Of a stretch of 64,000 nucleotides of DNA, positions 34,254 to 43,259 are shown one piece after another. The DNA is from Paramylibacter ulvae (GTDB lineage: Bacteria; Pseudomonadota; Alphaproteobacteria; Rhodobacterales; Rhodobacteraceae): assembly GCF_014652655.1 (NCBI RefSeq), contig NZ_BMZF01000008.1, positions 1 to 64,000 of the forward strand. Reading direction: 5' to 3'. The position numbers and the translations under genes are program-made. The notes beneath the pieces were generated by a model that ran no database searches, was not told where the DNA came from, and saw only the letters and a list, made by a program, of their open reading frames with translations. Each line of letters opens with the position of its first letter. Position 1 is the first letter of the stretch.

Positions 34254-34634
34254 ATGTTCGATTTTCTCAACGATCCGCTGAACGAGCTGCGGGAATTTGC
34301 ACTGACCCATCAAGAGGTTTTGCAAAACATCTCCTCCCTCTTGGGCGGAGGGCGCGCGCTGCGCCGCACACAACACTTACTCGACCGCGTTGCAATGGCA
34401 CCAAAGCTGACGCGCTATATGATCAATGAACTGAACCAGCTGCGCAGCTTTCTGTACTTTGATGATGAAGCGCACAACCCCTATGGCAATCATCCATCGT
34501 CTGATGTGATGCCCCATCCCGAAACGCCGATTATCGAGGATATTTGTCTGCTAAGCGACGGATTTAACGATGTGCTGATGCGCCTTGGCAAAGCTGAAAA
34601 CATTCCACTGTTGCAAAAAGGGGGCTTGTTATGA
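34254..34634 (+). CDS. Unknown 126-residue protein, first of a coupled pair
   Basis: Not recognised. The product is soluble, mostly helical and has no signal peptide (MFDFLNDPLNELREFALTHQEVLQNISSLLGGGRALRRTQHLL). An acidic histidine-rich stretch lies in the middle (LYFDDEAHNPYGNHPSSDVMPHPETPII). AAGGA stands before the ATG. It overlaps the next gene by ATGA, so the two products are probably partners. The size is close to TnpC of Tn554 (about 125 residues), but no sequence likeness is claimed. Confidence 0.6.
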   Translation: MFDFLNDPLNELREFALTHQEVLQNISSLLGGGRALRRTQHLLDRVAMAPKLTRYMINELNQLRSFLYFDDEAHNPYGNHPSSDVMPHPETPIIEDICLLSDGFNDVLMRLGKAENIPLLQKGGLL

Positions 34635-35047
34635 GAACGACCCTTTATGACCGTTTGGATGAATATGTCTTGCCTGCAATTCAAGCGGGGCGTTGCTTTG
34701 CCCAAGCTTGGGAAAACTGTTGTGATCAGACGCCTGGCTTACGCTACAATGGCTTTGCACCAACGATAGCGCGGCTTTTGGAGTGCGAAATCCTTACCGC
34801 CAAGGACAGGGATATCATCCAGGAAATGGGCGGTTACATCCGCGCTGAGCTCAACGCCATGGTGCAGGGCTACGGCGATGTCGCACTGTCCCAATCGACC
34901 CATGATCATGAGGTTGTTGACCCACTTCAAGAAGCACTGCGACAGCTCGCAGAAGAATGGAAATCACTCACCGCACTTCATCAAAACATCCATGATGTGA
35001 AAGCCGCAATCCATTTCCATAACTGGGTTTTGAAAGAGTTGCCCTGA
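34631..35047 (+). CDS. Unknown 138-residue protein, second of a coupled pair
   Basis: Not recognised. A helical, soluble protein (LYDRLDEYVLPAIQAGRCFAQAWENCCDQTPG at the start; a long C-terminal helix pair DPLQEALRQLAEEWKSLTALHQNIHDVKAAIHFHNWVLKELP). It overlaps its partner by four bases and is followed by a GC-rich hairpin. It may be element cargo, an accessory recombination factor or part of a two-protein system; the sequence does not decide. Confidence 0.6.
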   Translation: MRTTLYDRLDEYVLPAIQAGRCFAQAWENCCDQTPGLRYNGFAPTIARLLECEILTAKDRDIIQEMGGYIRAELNAMVQGYGDVALSQSTHDHEVVDPLQEALRQLAEEWKSLTALHQNIHDVKAAIHFHNWVLKELP

Positions 35048-35067
35048 TCATTACAAAACAAATGAAC

Positions 35068-35088
35068 CCCGCGGTGTTTGATCGCGGG
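35068..35088 (+). terminator. Hairpin after the small-gene pair
   Basis: CCCGCG (35068-35073) and CGCGGG (35083-35088) around nine bases, with GGTTTTG a few bases later. Probably the end of the element's transcript. Confidence 0.5.
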
Positions 35089-35244
35089 ATTCAGGTTTTG
35101 AGACATGTTTTTCTAGTAAACTAACTGGATACGCCGAGGCTACGTGCACGAATATCCACCCCCATTTACCATATCGAACAGGATAGGTGTGCGGGAGGCA
35201 TATTATATTACAATAAACAATTACACGATGTTCGAAAACATAAC

Positions 35245-35859
35245 CTATTCAATCTCGCCTGTAGTTGTCTTTGCGCCAAAGAGATCTCCATCGATCACAC
35301 CATATTTTGCTTCCAATTCGTGTAAAGCATCGCATTCTACTGAACCGCGGGCGAAACGATAGTCTTCCGAAAGAAAGCTTTTTTCTCTACCCGGAGTTGC
35401 TGCCGCAGTAAATAAAGCAACGTTTTGGATTGCGAGATATTCCATCATTTGTTCATAAGTGGCTTTATACTCGAACTGCCAAGCAAGCGCTAAATCGACA
35501 ACGACATGAGAAACCTCCTCGACACTTAACGCTTTTAGGAAGTAAGCGGAAGTTCTGTTCGAAAACCAAGTATCTTCAACAGAGGCTTTAAAAATTTGAA
35601 AGTTTTCACGTTTTAAGAGGTGCTCATACGATAATGCGTGGTTGATATATGCTTCCAGAAAGGCACTCGATCCCGATATCTGATCTTCAAAATTAACAAG
35701 TTTATTCGCGGCGCTGTGCATTCCAAAGGAAAGTTTTGAGATAAGCTGAGCGTCACTACACATCTCGTAGACATAGTCTAATTCAGCACGGTAAATAGCA
35801 GCACCTGGGATATCGTTAAGGCCTGGTTTTTTTGGTTCTTCAATGATGATATTCATCAA
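35245..35859 (-). CDS. Unknown 204-residue protein in AT-rich DNA
   Basis: Not recognised. A soluble, helical protein (YRAELDYVYEMCSDAQLISKLSFGMHSAANKLVNFEDQISGSSAFLEAYINHALSYEHLL) without signal peptide or membrane helix. It lies between the recombinase element and the SulP gene in DNA clearly richer in A and T than its surroundings, which suggests recent arrival, perhaps as cargo of the element. An inverted repeat lies 19 bases upstream of its start. The function is open. Confidence 0.6.
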   Translation of the reverse strand: MMNIIIEEPKKPGLNDIPGAAIYRAELDYVYEMCSDAQLISKLSFGMHSAANKLVNFEDQISGSSAFLEAYINHALSYEHLLKRENFQIFKASVEDTWFSNRTSAYFLKALSVEEVSHVVVDLALAWQFEYKATYEQMMEYLAIQNVALFTAAATPGREKSFLSEDYRFARGSVECDALHELEAKYGVIDGDLFGAKTTTGEIE

Positions 35860-36363
35860 TTTTTTTCCTGAATTTAGGCTGTGAATATGGGTTCACAGCG
35901 GTTTAATTTATGAGATCATCCAAGAATTTGAGTGATCCTATGGAACATATTAGGTTCTTTAAAAAAGCAGGAAGCGGATTGAGTAAGTTTTTTTCAAAAA
36001 AGATAAAAATCGGAACTGGCTCTCCGCAAATTTGAAGCCTTCATGTTGAAAAATACGTGTTTTTTATCGGGTTATTGTGAATGTTCAGTTGGTAAAATAA
36101 ATTTTTTTATTTAACTATTTAGCCGTTTTCGACTACATTGATTTCTTTTTCATGCTTAATTTCCAATTGTTAAGATGAACCGGAGACTCTCCATTATTCA
36201 AATGCTCATATTTGTTCCAAAGGCGTTGACGTCAGAGCAGCATAAACCCAGCTCGCGGATTTATTTAGGTTAAATTAATCCGCTTTGTTGAGTATTTCAG
36301 TGGCTGTACAGCTGGAGGTTTTGTGCATTTCTGGCTGCACAAATAGTGTTCTCATCTAATTTT
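35860..36363. other. AT-rich intergenic stretch
   Basis: About 500 bases with no credible gene. Seen are the repeat at 35878-35899 and TTTGTGCA/TGCACAAA (36320-36327 and 36336-36343). The latter lies about 20 bases after the SulP stop and may be a weak terminator for that gene. Confidence 0.55.
35878..35899. promoter_or_regulatory. Perfect inverted repeat upstream of the unknown AT-rich gene
   Basis: GCTGTGAA and TTCACAGC are exact 8-base arms around six bases, just upstream of the minus-strand start at 35859. An operator is likely; the spacing inside TGTGA...TCACA is eight, not the six of a CRP site. Confidence 0.45.
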
Positions 36364-37629
36364 TTATCGATCAGGTGGAATCCAATCTTCTTCTAATTCT
36401 GCATTGCCATGACGCAAGCGCAAGGCAAGCCCCAAGAGAACACCAACACCGATAGCGACAGTTAAGTCAGAGAAGACAGTGAGAACCAAGGTTAAAATGA
36501 GTAGAACCTTGTCGGAGGTCCGTGTCTGTACATAGCCGCGCCATTTGTGCGGTTCACTCATGTTCCATGCTGTCAGGATAAGCAATCCAGCAAGAGCTGG
36601 CATTGCCATTAACCCTGCAAGGGGTGCGGCTAAAATCATGATGAGTAAAATGGTTAAGGCATGAACGATACCTGCGACAGGTGTCTTGCCGCCAGCGCGC
36701 ACATTCGTTGCGGTTCGCGCAATGGCTCCTGTTGCTGGCAGTCCGCCAAACAGAGCGGATCCGACATTGGCAAAACCTTGGGCCAATACTTCTGCATTGG
36801 GTCTGTGATGGCCTCCGATCATTTTGTCAGCAACCATCGCGGACAATAAGGATTCAATGCTGGCAAGGAATGCGATAATAAGAGCAGAAGGGAGCAATTC
36901 TATCATACGCGAAACACTGATGTCGGGAAGTGCCGGTATTGGTAGAGTCCTTGGTAATTCTCCAAACTGTGAAAAGATTGTGTTCACTGGCAGTGCCGCC
37001 ACAACCACAACAGCCGAGGTCATTCCGACGGCAACGATCAGACCTGGAAATTTTGGCGCCAATCGCCTCAGCAAAACAATGAATATCATTGTCGCGAGCC
37101 CAATCGCCAATGCATGGGGATTTAGAGTTTCTCGCGCCGCCCAGAGAACATCAATCTTTTCTACGAATTCTGCTGGTACGTCTTCGATCGCAAGCCCGAA
37201 CATATCTTTTATCTGGCTCGTTGCGATGATAACAGCGATCCCAATCGTAAACCCATTTATCACGGCCTCTGGAACATAGGCCACTAAGCTGCCGGCGCGA
37301 CAAAACCCAGCGATTAGCATGATCAATCCCGCCATGAAGGTCGCCAAAACGAGTCCATCATAACCATGCTCAGCGATTACACCAAAGACGACCACGATAA
37401 ACGCACCCGTCGGGCCTCCAATTTGTACTCGACTCCCCCCCAAGAGCGAGATTAAAAACCCAGCTACGATTGCGGTAACTAAGCCTTTTTCTGGACCTGC
37501 ACCTGACGCTATTGCGATTGCAAGACTTAAAGGTAACGCGACCATCGCTACCGATACGCCTGCGAACAGGTCGCTGGCAAACTGGGTACGATCATATGTG
37601 GCTAGAGTTGTTAGAATTTTTGGCTTCAT
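36364..37629 (-). CDS. SulP-family anion transporter lacking the STAS domain
   Basis: A 421-residue membrane protein with the SulP signature regions: FASDLFAGVSVAMVALPLSLAIAIASGAGPEKGLVTAIVAGFLISLLGGSRVQIGGPTGAFIVVV and FGGLPATGAIARTATNVRAGGKTPVAGIVHA. It carries sulfate, bicarbonate or another anion. Typical members have over 500 residues and end in a cytosolic STAS domain; this one stops about 25 residues after the last helix. The stop is followed by a normal intergenic region, so the short form is probably native. It is divergent from the second RND operon. Confidence 0.9.
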   Translation of the reverse strand: MKPKILTTLATYDRTQFASDLFAGVSVAMVALPLSLAIAIASGAGPEKGLVTAIVAGFLISLLGGSRVQIGGPTGAFIVVVFGVIAEHGYDGLVLATFMAGLIMLIAGFCRAGSLVAYVPEAVINGFTIGIAVIIATSQIKDMFGLAIEDVPAEFVEKIDVLWAARETLNPHALAIGLATMIFIVLLRRLAPKFPGLIVAVGMTSAVVVVAALPVNTIFSQFGELPRTLPIPALPDISVSRMIELLPSALIIAFLASIESLLSAMVADKMIGGHHRPNAEVLAQGFANVGSALFGGLPATGAIARTATNVRAGGKTPVAGIVHALTILLIMILAAPLAGLMAMPALAGLLILTAWNMSEPHKWRGYVQTRTSDKVLLILTLVLTVFSDLTVAIGVGVLLGLALRLRHGNAELEEDWIPPDR

Positions 37630-37859
37630 ATAAAAATTTAAGACAATCGAACCTGAAATTGCAACTGATTATGAAGCACAGACTGTGACCAAACTGTCCT
37701 AATGAGTGGCGTCGTCCACCGCACTCGTACTAATTAATCTCTTATGGTTAAACTCACGCCAAAATCGTAAACTTTTTTCGACGGAAAGGTTTTTGACCCG
37801 CGTATGAGATTAAGCAACACTTGATGTTTAAACTTTTTGTACCGCTAAGGGGATTTTGC

Positions 37860-38999
37860 GTGAAACAACTCTTATCAATACTCGCAGGGGCTGCCATATT
37901 GATTGTGGCCTATGTGTTCACCTTTGGAATTCCTGATCGCATTGTGAAAACGATAGGATTTTCGGATTCCAACGAAACGACCGCTTCTTCGGGTGGGGGC
38001 GCAAACGGAGCGGCAGGCAGATCCGGCCGTGGCGGTGGTGCAACCACAGTGGTGCTTGCTCCATTAGAAGAGCAGAGCCATACACTCGTTCTACGCACAA
38101 TTGGAAGTGCGACATCACTGAGCAATGTCGATGTTGTTACCAGCGATTCTGGTGAAATTGTTGCGGTGTCCATGGAGCCAAATGTGTTTGTAGAAAAGGG
38201 CGATGTATTGCTGCGCTTGGATGATCGTGCCCAGCGTTTAGCGGTTGAAATCGCTCAAACCGAACGCGATGATGCAAAATCCACAGTTGATCGATATACC
38301 TCTCTGCGTTCTGGTGGAAATTTAACAATTTCTGATGTTGCAGCCTCTGATGCCGAAGTTGCGCTACGACTTGCTGAATCAAATTTGGCATTGGCGCAGG
38401 TTGCGCTGGATGATCGCACGATCCGTGCCCCAATTTCGGGGACATTGGGATTAACGACATTGGAAGAAGGCACATATGTAAGTGCAGGTGACACTGTGGT
38501 TACGATTGATGATTCAACGGTTCTTATCGCGCAATTTGAGGTGCCTGAACGTTCAATCAGTTTGTTAGAGCGCGGAAAAAAAGTTCTTATCGGGACACCA
38601 ACATATGCAGGGCGCGTGTTCGAAGGATCAATTACGGCATTTGATAGCCGCCTAGATAGTGTCACGCGCAGTGCGACAGTTCATGCGCAAATCGATAACA
38701 CTGATGGTTTGTTATTGTCTGGCATGACATTCACGGTGCGGATGAATGAGGATACCGCACCCTTGCCCGTTGTGCCATCCACGGCCATTACGTGGGATCG
38801 AAATGGGGCTGGAATTTGGGTATCAACCAATGGCAAAGTGTCTCGCCATTCGGTTGCTATTCGATATCGTGAAGGCGACCAAATTTGGGTGGAAACAGAT
38901 GTGCCACTTGGTGCCAGCATCGTTGCCGAAGGTGCTGCTAAATTGCGTGAAGGTGCTCAGGTTTCCGACGCGAATGCGACCGGAAAGCCAAATTCATGA
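37860..38999 (+). CDS. RND efflux periplasmic adaptor, second system
   Basis: About 379 residues. The start is GTG 37860, six bases after AAGGGGA (37847-37853); it gives the N-terminus VKQLLSILAGAAILIVAYVF, a clear membrane anchor or signal. A glycine- and serine-rich linker follows, then lipoyl halves (SGEIVAVSMEPNVFVEKGDVLLRLD; APISGTLGLTTLEEGTYVSAGDTVV), a coiled-coil hairpin and the beta-barrel. It resembles MdtA/MexA-type adaptors. The stop overlaps the permease ATG by four bases. No outer-membrane channel or regulator is adjacent. Confidence 0.9.
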   Translation: MKQLLSILAGAAILIVAYVFTFGIPDRIVKTIGFSDSNETTASSGGGANGAAGRSGRGGGATTVVLAPLEEQSHTLVLRTIGSATSLSNVDVVTSDSGEIVAVSMEPNVFVEKGDVLLRLDDRAQRLAVEIAQTERDDAKSTVDRYTSLRSGGNLTISDVAASDAEVALRLAESNLALAQVALDDRTIRAPISGTLGLTTLEEGTYVSAGDTVVTIDDSTVLIAQFEVPERSISLLERGKKVLIGTPTYAGRVFEGSITAFDSRLDSVTRSATVHAQIDNTDGLLLSGMTFTVRMNEDTAPLPVVPSTAITWDRNGAGIWVSTNGKVSRHSVAIRYREGDQIWVETDVPLGASIVAEGAAKLREGAQVSDANATGKPNS

Positions 39000-41900
39000 G
39001 CCTAGAGAAAAAAATGCATCGTGCAGGGTTTGCCGACACATTCGTTGCCCGCCCGATTTTTGGTATCGTTATTAACCTGTTGATTATTGTCGCAGGATTA
39101 GCCGCGCTCAGCAGTGTTGACGTGCGCGAAATGCCAGATGTTGATCAACCCGTTTTATCGGTGCGCACAACATATGATGGTGCCGTGCCCGCCACGGTTG
39201 ATCGCGAAGTGACACAGGTACTGGAAGACGCGCTCAGTGCGTTAGACGGACTTTCATACATGGAATCGGAATCAAGTTCTGGGTCCAGCCGGATCACCAT
39301 CGATTTAACCGATGGAACGGATGTGAATGTTGCGGCAAACGAGGCGCGCGAAATTGTTTCCGAAACAACGCGATCCTTGCCAGATGATATTGATGACCCC
39401 TCCGTTAGCAAAAGCGACAGCAACGCAGACGCGATCATTCGATTGGCTCTCTTGGGCAATGCGAGTTTGGATTCACTTACCCAAATCGCAGAAGGTTTGG
39501 TTTATGAACGCCTGTCAACCATTGATGGCATTGCCGAAGTCACCGTTCGGGGTAACCGGTCGAACGAGTTTCGTGTCACATTAAACATGCCGTCCTTGCT
39601 GAGCCGTGGTCTCACGATTTTTGACGTCAGCGAGACACTGACGGATTTGCGAGACGACACACCACTGGGTGAGATCGAGAGCCAAAACCAAACGCTCGCC
39701 CTCAGTGTTGCCAGTAAAAATGTCACCGTTGAAATGATTGAAGCTCTGCAAGTTAATGCGACAACACGCATTGACGATATTGCTTTGGTGCAGCTTATTC
39801 CAGAAGACAGTAGCGTTTTTACGCGCGTGAATGGTCAAACCGCTGTTGGGCTTGATATTACACGTCAATCTGTGGGCAACACACTTGAAATTTCGCGCGC
39901 GGTCAATGTGGCGGTCGAGGAACTGCAATCAGATCTGCCCGATGGCGTAAAGCTTTTGATAACCACCGATGACGGCATTTTTGTCGAAGGGTCATTATCA
40001 GAGGTGGTAAAATCCATTTTGATGGCCACTGGGATTGTTGTTGCGGTTATTTTCCTGTTCTTACGGTCTGCGCGTGCGACGCTTATTCCTGCGATCACGA
40101 TACCTGTTGCATTGATTGGTACGCTTGCGGCAATCTGGATCAGTGGTTTTTCTGTCAATACAATCAGCCTCCTTGCGTTGGTTTTGGCCACGGGGATGGT
40201 GGTGGATGATGCCATTGTGGTGATCGAAAATATCGTACGTAAACGTCGTGAAGGGATGGGTGCATTTGCGGCCGCGGCGGCGGGAACAAACGAAGTTTTC
40301 TTTGCCGTGATTTCAACCACCGCTACACTGGCTGCGGTGTTCATTCCGATTTCATTTTTACCTGGCCAAGCAGGCGGGGTGTTTTCCGAGTTTGGTTTTG
40401 TATTGGCGTTTGCGGTGACATTGTCATCAATAACCGCGCTCACACTCGCACCTGTATTGGCGGCATTGCTCGATCCGGGAAAGCCCAAGAAAAACCAAGA
40501 CAACGAACCAATCGAGCGCAATCGTTTTGAACTTGGCTTTGATCAGATCATGGATCGCGCCATTCGCGCCCCATTGGTCGTGGTCTCAATTGCAGGTGCA
40601 TTTGTGATTTTTGCCCTTGGTGCGGCATTTACATTGCCATCAACGGTTACACCTGCCGAGGATCGGGGATTTTTTTTGGTTCAGGCGCGCGGCGCAAGTG
40701 ATACCACGGTGAACTACCTTGATAGTCAGGTGATGGACGTCGAAGAAATTTTGTCCAGCTATACCCAGACGGGCGAAATCGAAACGGTCCAAAGCATTGT
40801 TGGCGTTCGCGGCGGCACCAACGCATTTATTATCGCGCGTTTGCCAGATTGGAAAGATCGCGATTTTTCCCAAGGTGAACTGGTTGCAAAAATCAGTAAA
40901 CAGCTCTCCACGGTTCCAGGATTACAAGTGAGTGCGCGTTCAACCAATAGTCTTAACATTCGTGGTGCAGGTAGCGGGCTTAGCTTTGCTGTGACTGGCA
41001 CAAATGTAGAAGCAATCACCAGTGCGGCGGATGATCTTGTCGCTGCGATGGGGCAGGATGCGGCGTTCTTGAACCCGCAATTGTCCAATGACAGTGTGAA
41101 TGCACAACTTGAGGTGATTGTGGATAACGTCGCCGCAAATGATATGGGGTTGTCGTCTTCAGAAGTATCGGCACTTGTAAGCGCACTTGTTCAAGGTGAT
41201 GTTGCGGTAAGTGTGTTTGAAGACGATACCGAAATTGATGTGAATGTTGTTCCCGGTGGTCCACCGATTGATGATCCGTCTGATATTGCATCAATGTCAT
41301 TGCGTTTGGATGGTGGTGCATATGTGCCGTTATCAACGATTGCATCGCTTGAAACCGTGGTAACGCAAGCCCAGATCGAGCGTCAAGGTGGCGCGCTTTC
41401 CGTCGCCGTGCAGGCCAATTTGGGCGAGGGGGCCGATATGTCCACGGCCATGTCGCGCCTAACAGACATTGCCCAGGAAATTTTGCCCGATGGAATGCGC
41501 ATTGTTTTCACCGGAGAGGCAGCAACCTTACAAAGCAGCACCAACGCAATGTACACCGTTTTTGGTGTGGCACTTTTGGTTGTTCTTTTGGTTCTGGCAG
41601 CACAATTTGAAAGCTTTGCCAGTGCTGTTGTGATCATGATGACGGTACCCTTTGGATTGGCGGCGGCATTGTTGGCGATATCACTCACGGGCGGTTCGTT
41701 GAATTATTACAGTCAGATCGGTTTGGTGATGTTGATTGGGGTTATGGCAAAAAATGGGATTTTGATTGTAGAATTCGCCAATCAACTGCGCGAAGCGGGG
41801 CAGGACATTGATTCCGCCATTCGGAATGCGCTGAGCCTTCGAATCAGACCTGTGATGATGACGATGGTGTCCACCGCATTTGGCGGTTTGCCATTGGTTT

Positions 41901-42082
41901 TAACCTCGGGTGCTGGCGCAGAGGCCCGCGTGGCCGTTGGCTGGGTGATTGTTGGCGGACTTGGCTTTGCCACCGTTTTCACACTGTTTTTGACACCTAT
42001 ATTTTACCGTTGGATTGCCGTATGGGGCGCTACCCCTGGTGCATCCGCAAAACGTTTACAGACAGAAGTGTCTGTCCAATGA
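38996..42082 (+). CDS. RND efflux permease, second system
   Basis: A 1028-residue AcrB-type pump. The relay residues are classical: the double aspartate in LATGMVVDDAIVVIENIVRKRREGMG and the lysine in GVMAKNGILIVEFANQL. It also has the start FADTFVARPIFGIVINLLIIVAGLAALSSVDVREMPDVDQP and the FLPGQAGGVFSEFGFVLAFAVTLSSI region after helix 6. It is clearly distinct from the permease at 17037. Substrates are probably hydrophobic compounds, but cannot be told from sequence. Confidence 0.92.
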   Translation: MSLEKKMHRAGFADTFVARPIFGIVINLLIIVAGLAALSSVDVREMPDVDQPVLSVRTTYDGAVPATVDREVTQVLEDALSALDGLSYMESESSSGSSRITIDLTDGTDVNVAANEAREIVSETTRSLPDDIDDPSVSKSDSNADAIIRLALLGNASLDSLTQIAEGLVYERLSTIDGIAEVTVRGNRSNEFRVTLNMPSLLSRGLTIFDVSETLTDLRDDTPLGEIESQNQTLALSVASKNVTVEMIEALQVNATTRIDDIALVQLIPEDSSVFTRVNGQTAVGLDITRQSVGNTLEISRAVNVAVEELQSDLPDGVKLLITTDDGIFVEGSLSEVVKSILMATGIVVAVIFLFLRSARATLIPAITIPVALIGTLAAIWISGFSVNTISLLALVLATGMVVDDAIVVIENIVRKRREGMGAFAAAAAGTNEVFFAVISTTATLAAVFIPISFLPGQAGGVFSEFGFVLAFAVTLSSITALTLAPVLAALLDPGKPKKNQDNEPIERNRFELGFDQIMDRAIRAPLVVVSIAGAFVIFALGAAFTLPSTVTPAEDRGFFLVQARGASDTTVNYLDSQVMDVEEILSSYTQTGEIETVQSIVGVRGGTNAFIIARLPDWKDRDFSQGELVAKISKQLSTVPGLQVSARSTNSLNIRGAGSGLSFAVTGTNVEAITSAADDLVAAMGQDAAFLNPQLSNDSVNAQLEVIVDNVAANDMGLSSSEVSALVSALVQGDVAVSVFEDDTEIDVNVVPGGPPIDDPSDIASMSLRLDGGAYVPLSTIASLETVVTQAQIERQGGALSVAVQANLGEGADMSTAMSRLTDIAQEILPDGMRIVFTGEAATLQSSTNAMYTVFGVALLVVLLVLAAQFESFASAVVIMMTVPFGLAAALLAISLTGGSLNYYSQIGLVMLIGVMAKNGILIVEFANQLREAGQDIDSAIRNALSLRIRPVMMTMVSTAFGGLPLVLTSGAGAEARVAVGWVIVGGLGFATVFTLFLTPIFYRWIAVWGATPGASAKRLQTEVSVQ

Positions 42083-42263
42083 AAATGCGATCGACTTGAA
42101 ATGTATCTCGTGTGATCATTTTGGCCGCGCCAAGTGCGTTTGCACTACAGTTGGACGTTGTTTTAACATCACCATAACCGCAAATATTGCCGGCAAAACG
42201 CGGTTGTGGACATCGTTCGCTTGGATATATTGAACGGATCATTACACATACTAAGGAAAAGAA

Positions 42264-42974
42264 ATGTCAGGCAATAAATCCGTAATCATCGCCAGTTTGT
42301 TTTTGGGGGCAGGGATCGCCGCCGCAGGGTATTTTGTAAGTCAAACAACCCTAAATGAACGTACAGGTGCGAATACTGCGCGTGTGAAAGGCTTGTCCGA
42401 ACGCGTGGTTCAGGCGGATACGGGGCGCTGGTTGTTGTCTTTTTCGAGCTTTGGTCGCGATGTGACACAGGTGACAGATGTTTTTGAACAAACCCAAGCA
42501 AAAAGCGTGCGCATTCATGATATTCTGACTGCGGCAGGGTTTAGCGATGATGAATTGCGTTTCACACCATTGCGTAAATCTGATTACACCGATCGTGATA
42601 ACGAAGGCAAAATTATTGACCGTTATTTTTTGGTATCGGGGAGCATTCAAATCACCACGAGTGAGCCGCAAAAAATTGATCCCGCCCGTCAACCGATATT
42701 CGATTTAGCCAAAGATGGCATTGATGTCGCACAGGACAGCCTGCGATACGAATATACCAAATTGAACGACATCAAACCTGACATGTTGCGCGAGGCAACG
42801 GAAAATGCGCGCATTGCGGCAAATGAGTTTGCATCCAATGCGGGCGTTTCTGTGGGTGGTATTCAATCCGCGTCCCAAGGTGGATTTCAAATTGACGCCC
42901 ATTCGGGCAGCACATCGGCATTGGATAAACTGGTGCGTGTGGTCACGAACATCACGTTCTACTTAGAAAATTAA
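42264..42974 (+). CDS. SIMPL-domain (DUF541) exported protein
   Basis: A 236-residue protein with an N-terminal membrane anchor (VIIASLFLGAGIAAAGYFVSQTTL). The SIMPL fold follows: ARVKGLSERVVQADTGRWLLSFSSFG, a helix RIHDILTAAGFSDDELRFTPL, and the C-terminal ATENARIAANEFASNAGVSVGGIQSASQGGFQI. It is probably periplasmic and anchored to the inner membrane. Family members are linked to envelope stress and oxidative damage, but no activity is established. AAGGAAAAG precedes the ATG; 181 bases separate it from the RND genes. Confidence 0.86.
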   Translation: MSGNKSVIIASLFLGAGIAAAGYFVSQTTLNERTGANTARVKGLSERVVQADTGRWLLSFSSFGRDVTQVTDVFEQTQAKSVRIHDILTAAGFSDDELRFTPLRKSDYTDRDNEGKIIDRYFLVSGSIQITTSEPQKIDPARQPIFDLAKDGIDVAQDSLRYEYTKLNDIKPDMLREATENARIAANEFASNAGVSVGGIQSASQGGFQIDAHSGSTSALDKLVRVVTNITFYLEN

Positions 42975-43259
42975 ATCGCGGTGTGCGGTTAAGTTCACCC
43001 TTTTCGATGACTTTTTGCATATACCAATTCACGCTGCTCATATTTCTGCTGTCTAACATTTGCATATTAATTCTCCTTTCGAATGCCGCCGTTACGCGGG
43101 TGATATATCCGCTGTTAAAATTAATTCGTCTTCGTCACTGCTTTCGACGGCAGCGCCCAAGCTATCGATGCGAATTGCAACCGTCGATCAGAACCAGTAT
43201 TTTGGGTGATTGCTCACCGTTTTATAAAAGCATCTCCCAAGCGTGAATACAGTGTCCTA

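Larger units (their letters stand above)
30052..35088 (+). mobile_element. Putative integrative element with HTH protein, two tyrosine recombinases and two small proteins
   Basis: Five genes in one direction: double-HTH protein, two recombinases overlapping by ATGA, two small proteins overlapping by ATGA. Inverted repeats lie before and between the gene blocks (30052, 30684, 34063, 34140, 35068). The layout recalls elements that need several tyrosine recombinases, such as Tn554 (TnpA, TnpB, TnpC) or RIT trios, but gene sizes and order differ. I found no flanking direct repeats or target duplication by eye, so the ends given are only the outermost structured sites. Confidence 0.55.

Noticed and set aside
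35880-35897. CRP-type site in TGTGA...TCACA
   Set aside because: The spacer is eight bases, not six; listed only as an inverted repeat.
42983-43246. 87-codon frame between the SIMPL gene and the exporter
   Set aside because: No ribosome binding site and no motif, with a composition unlike a protein; probably spacer.
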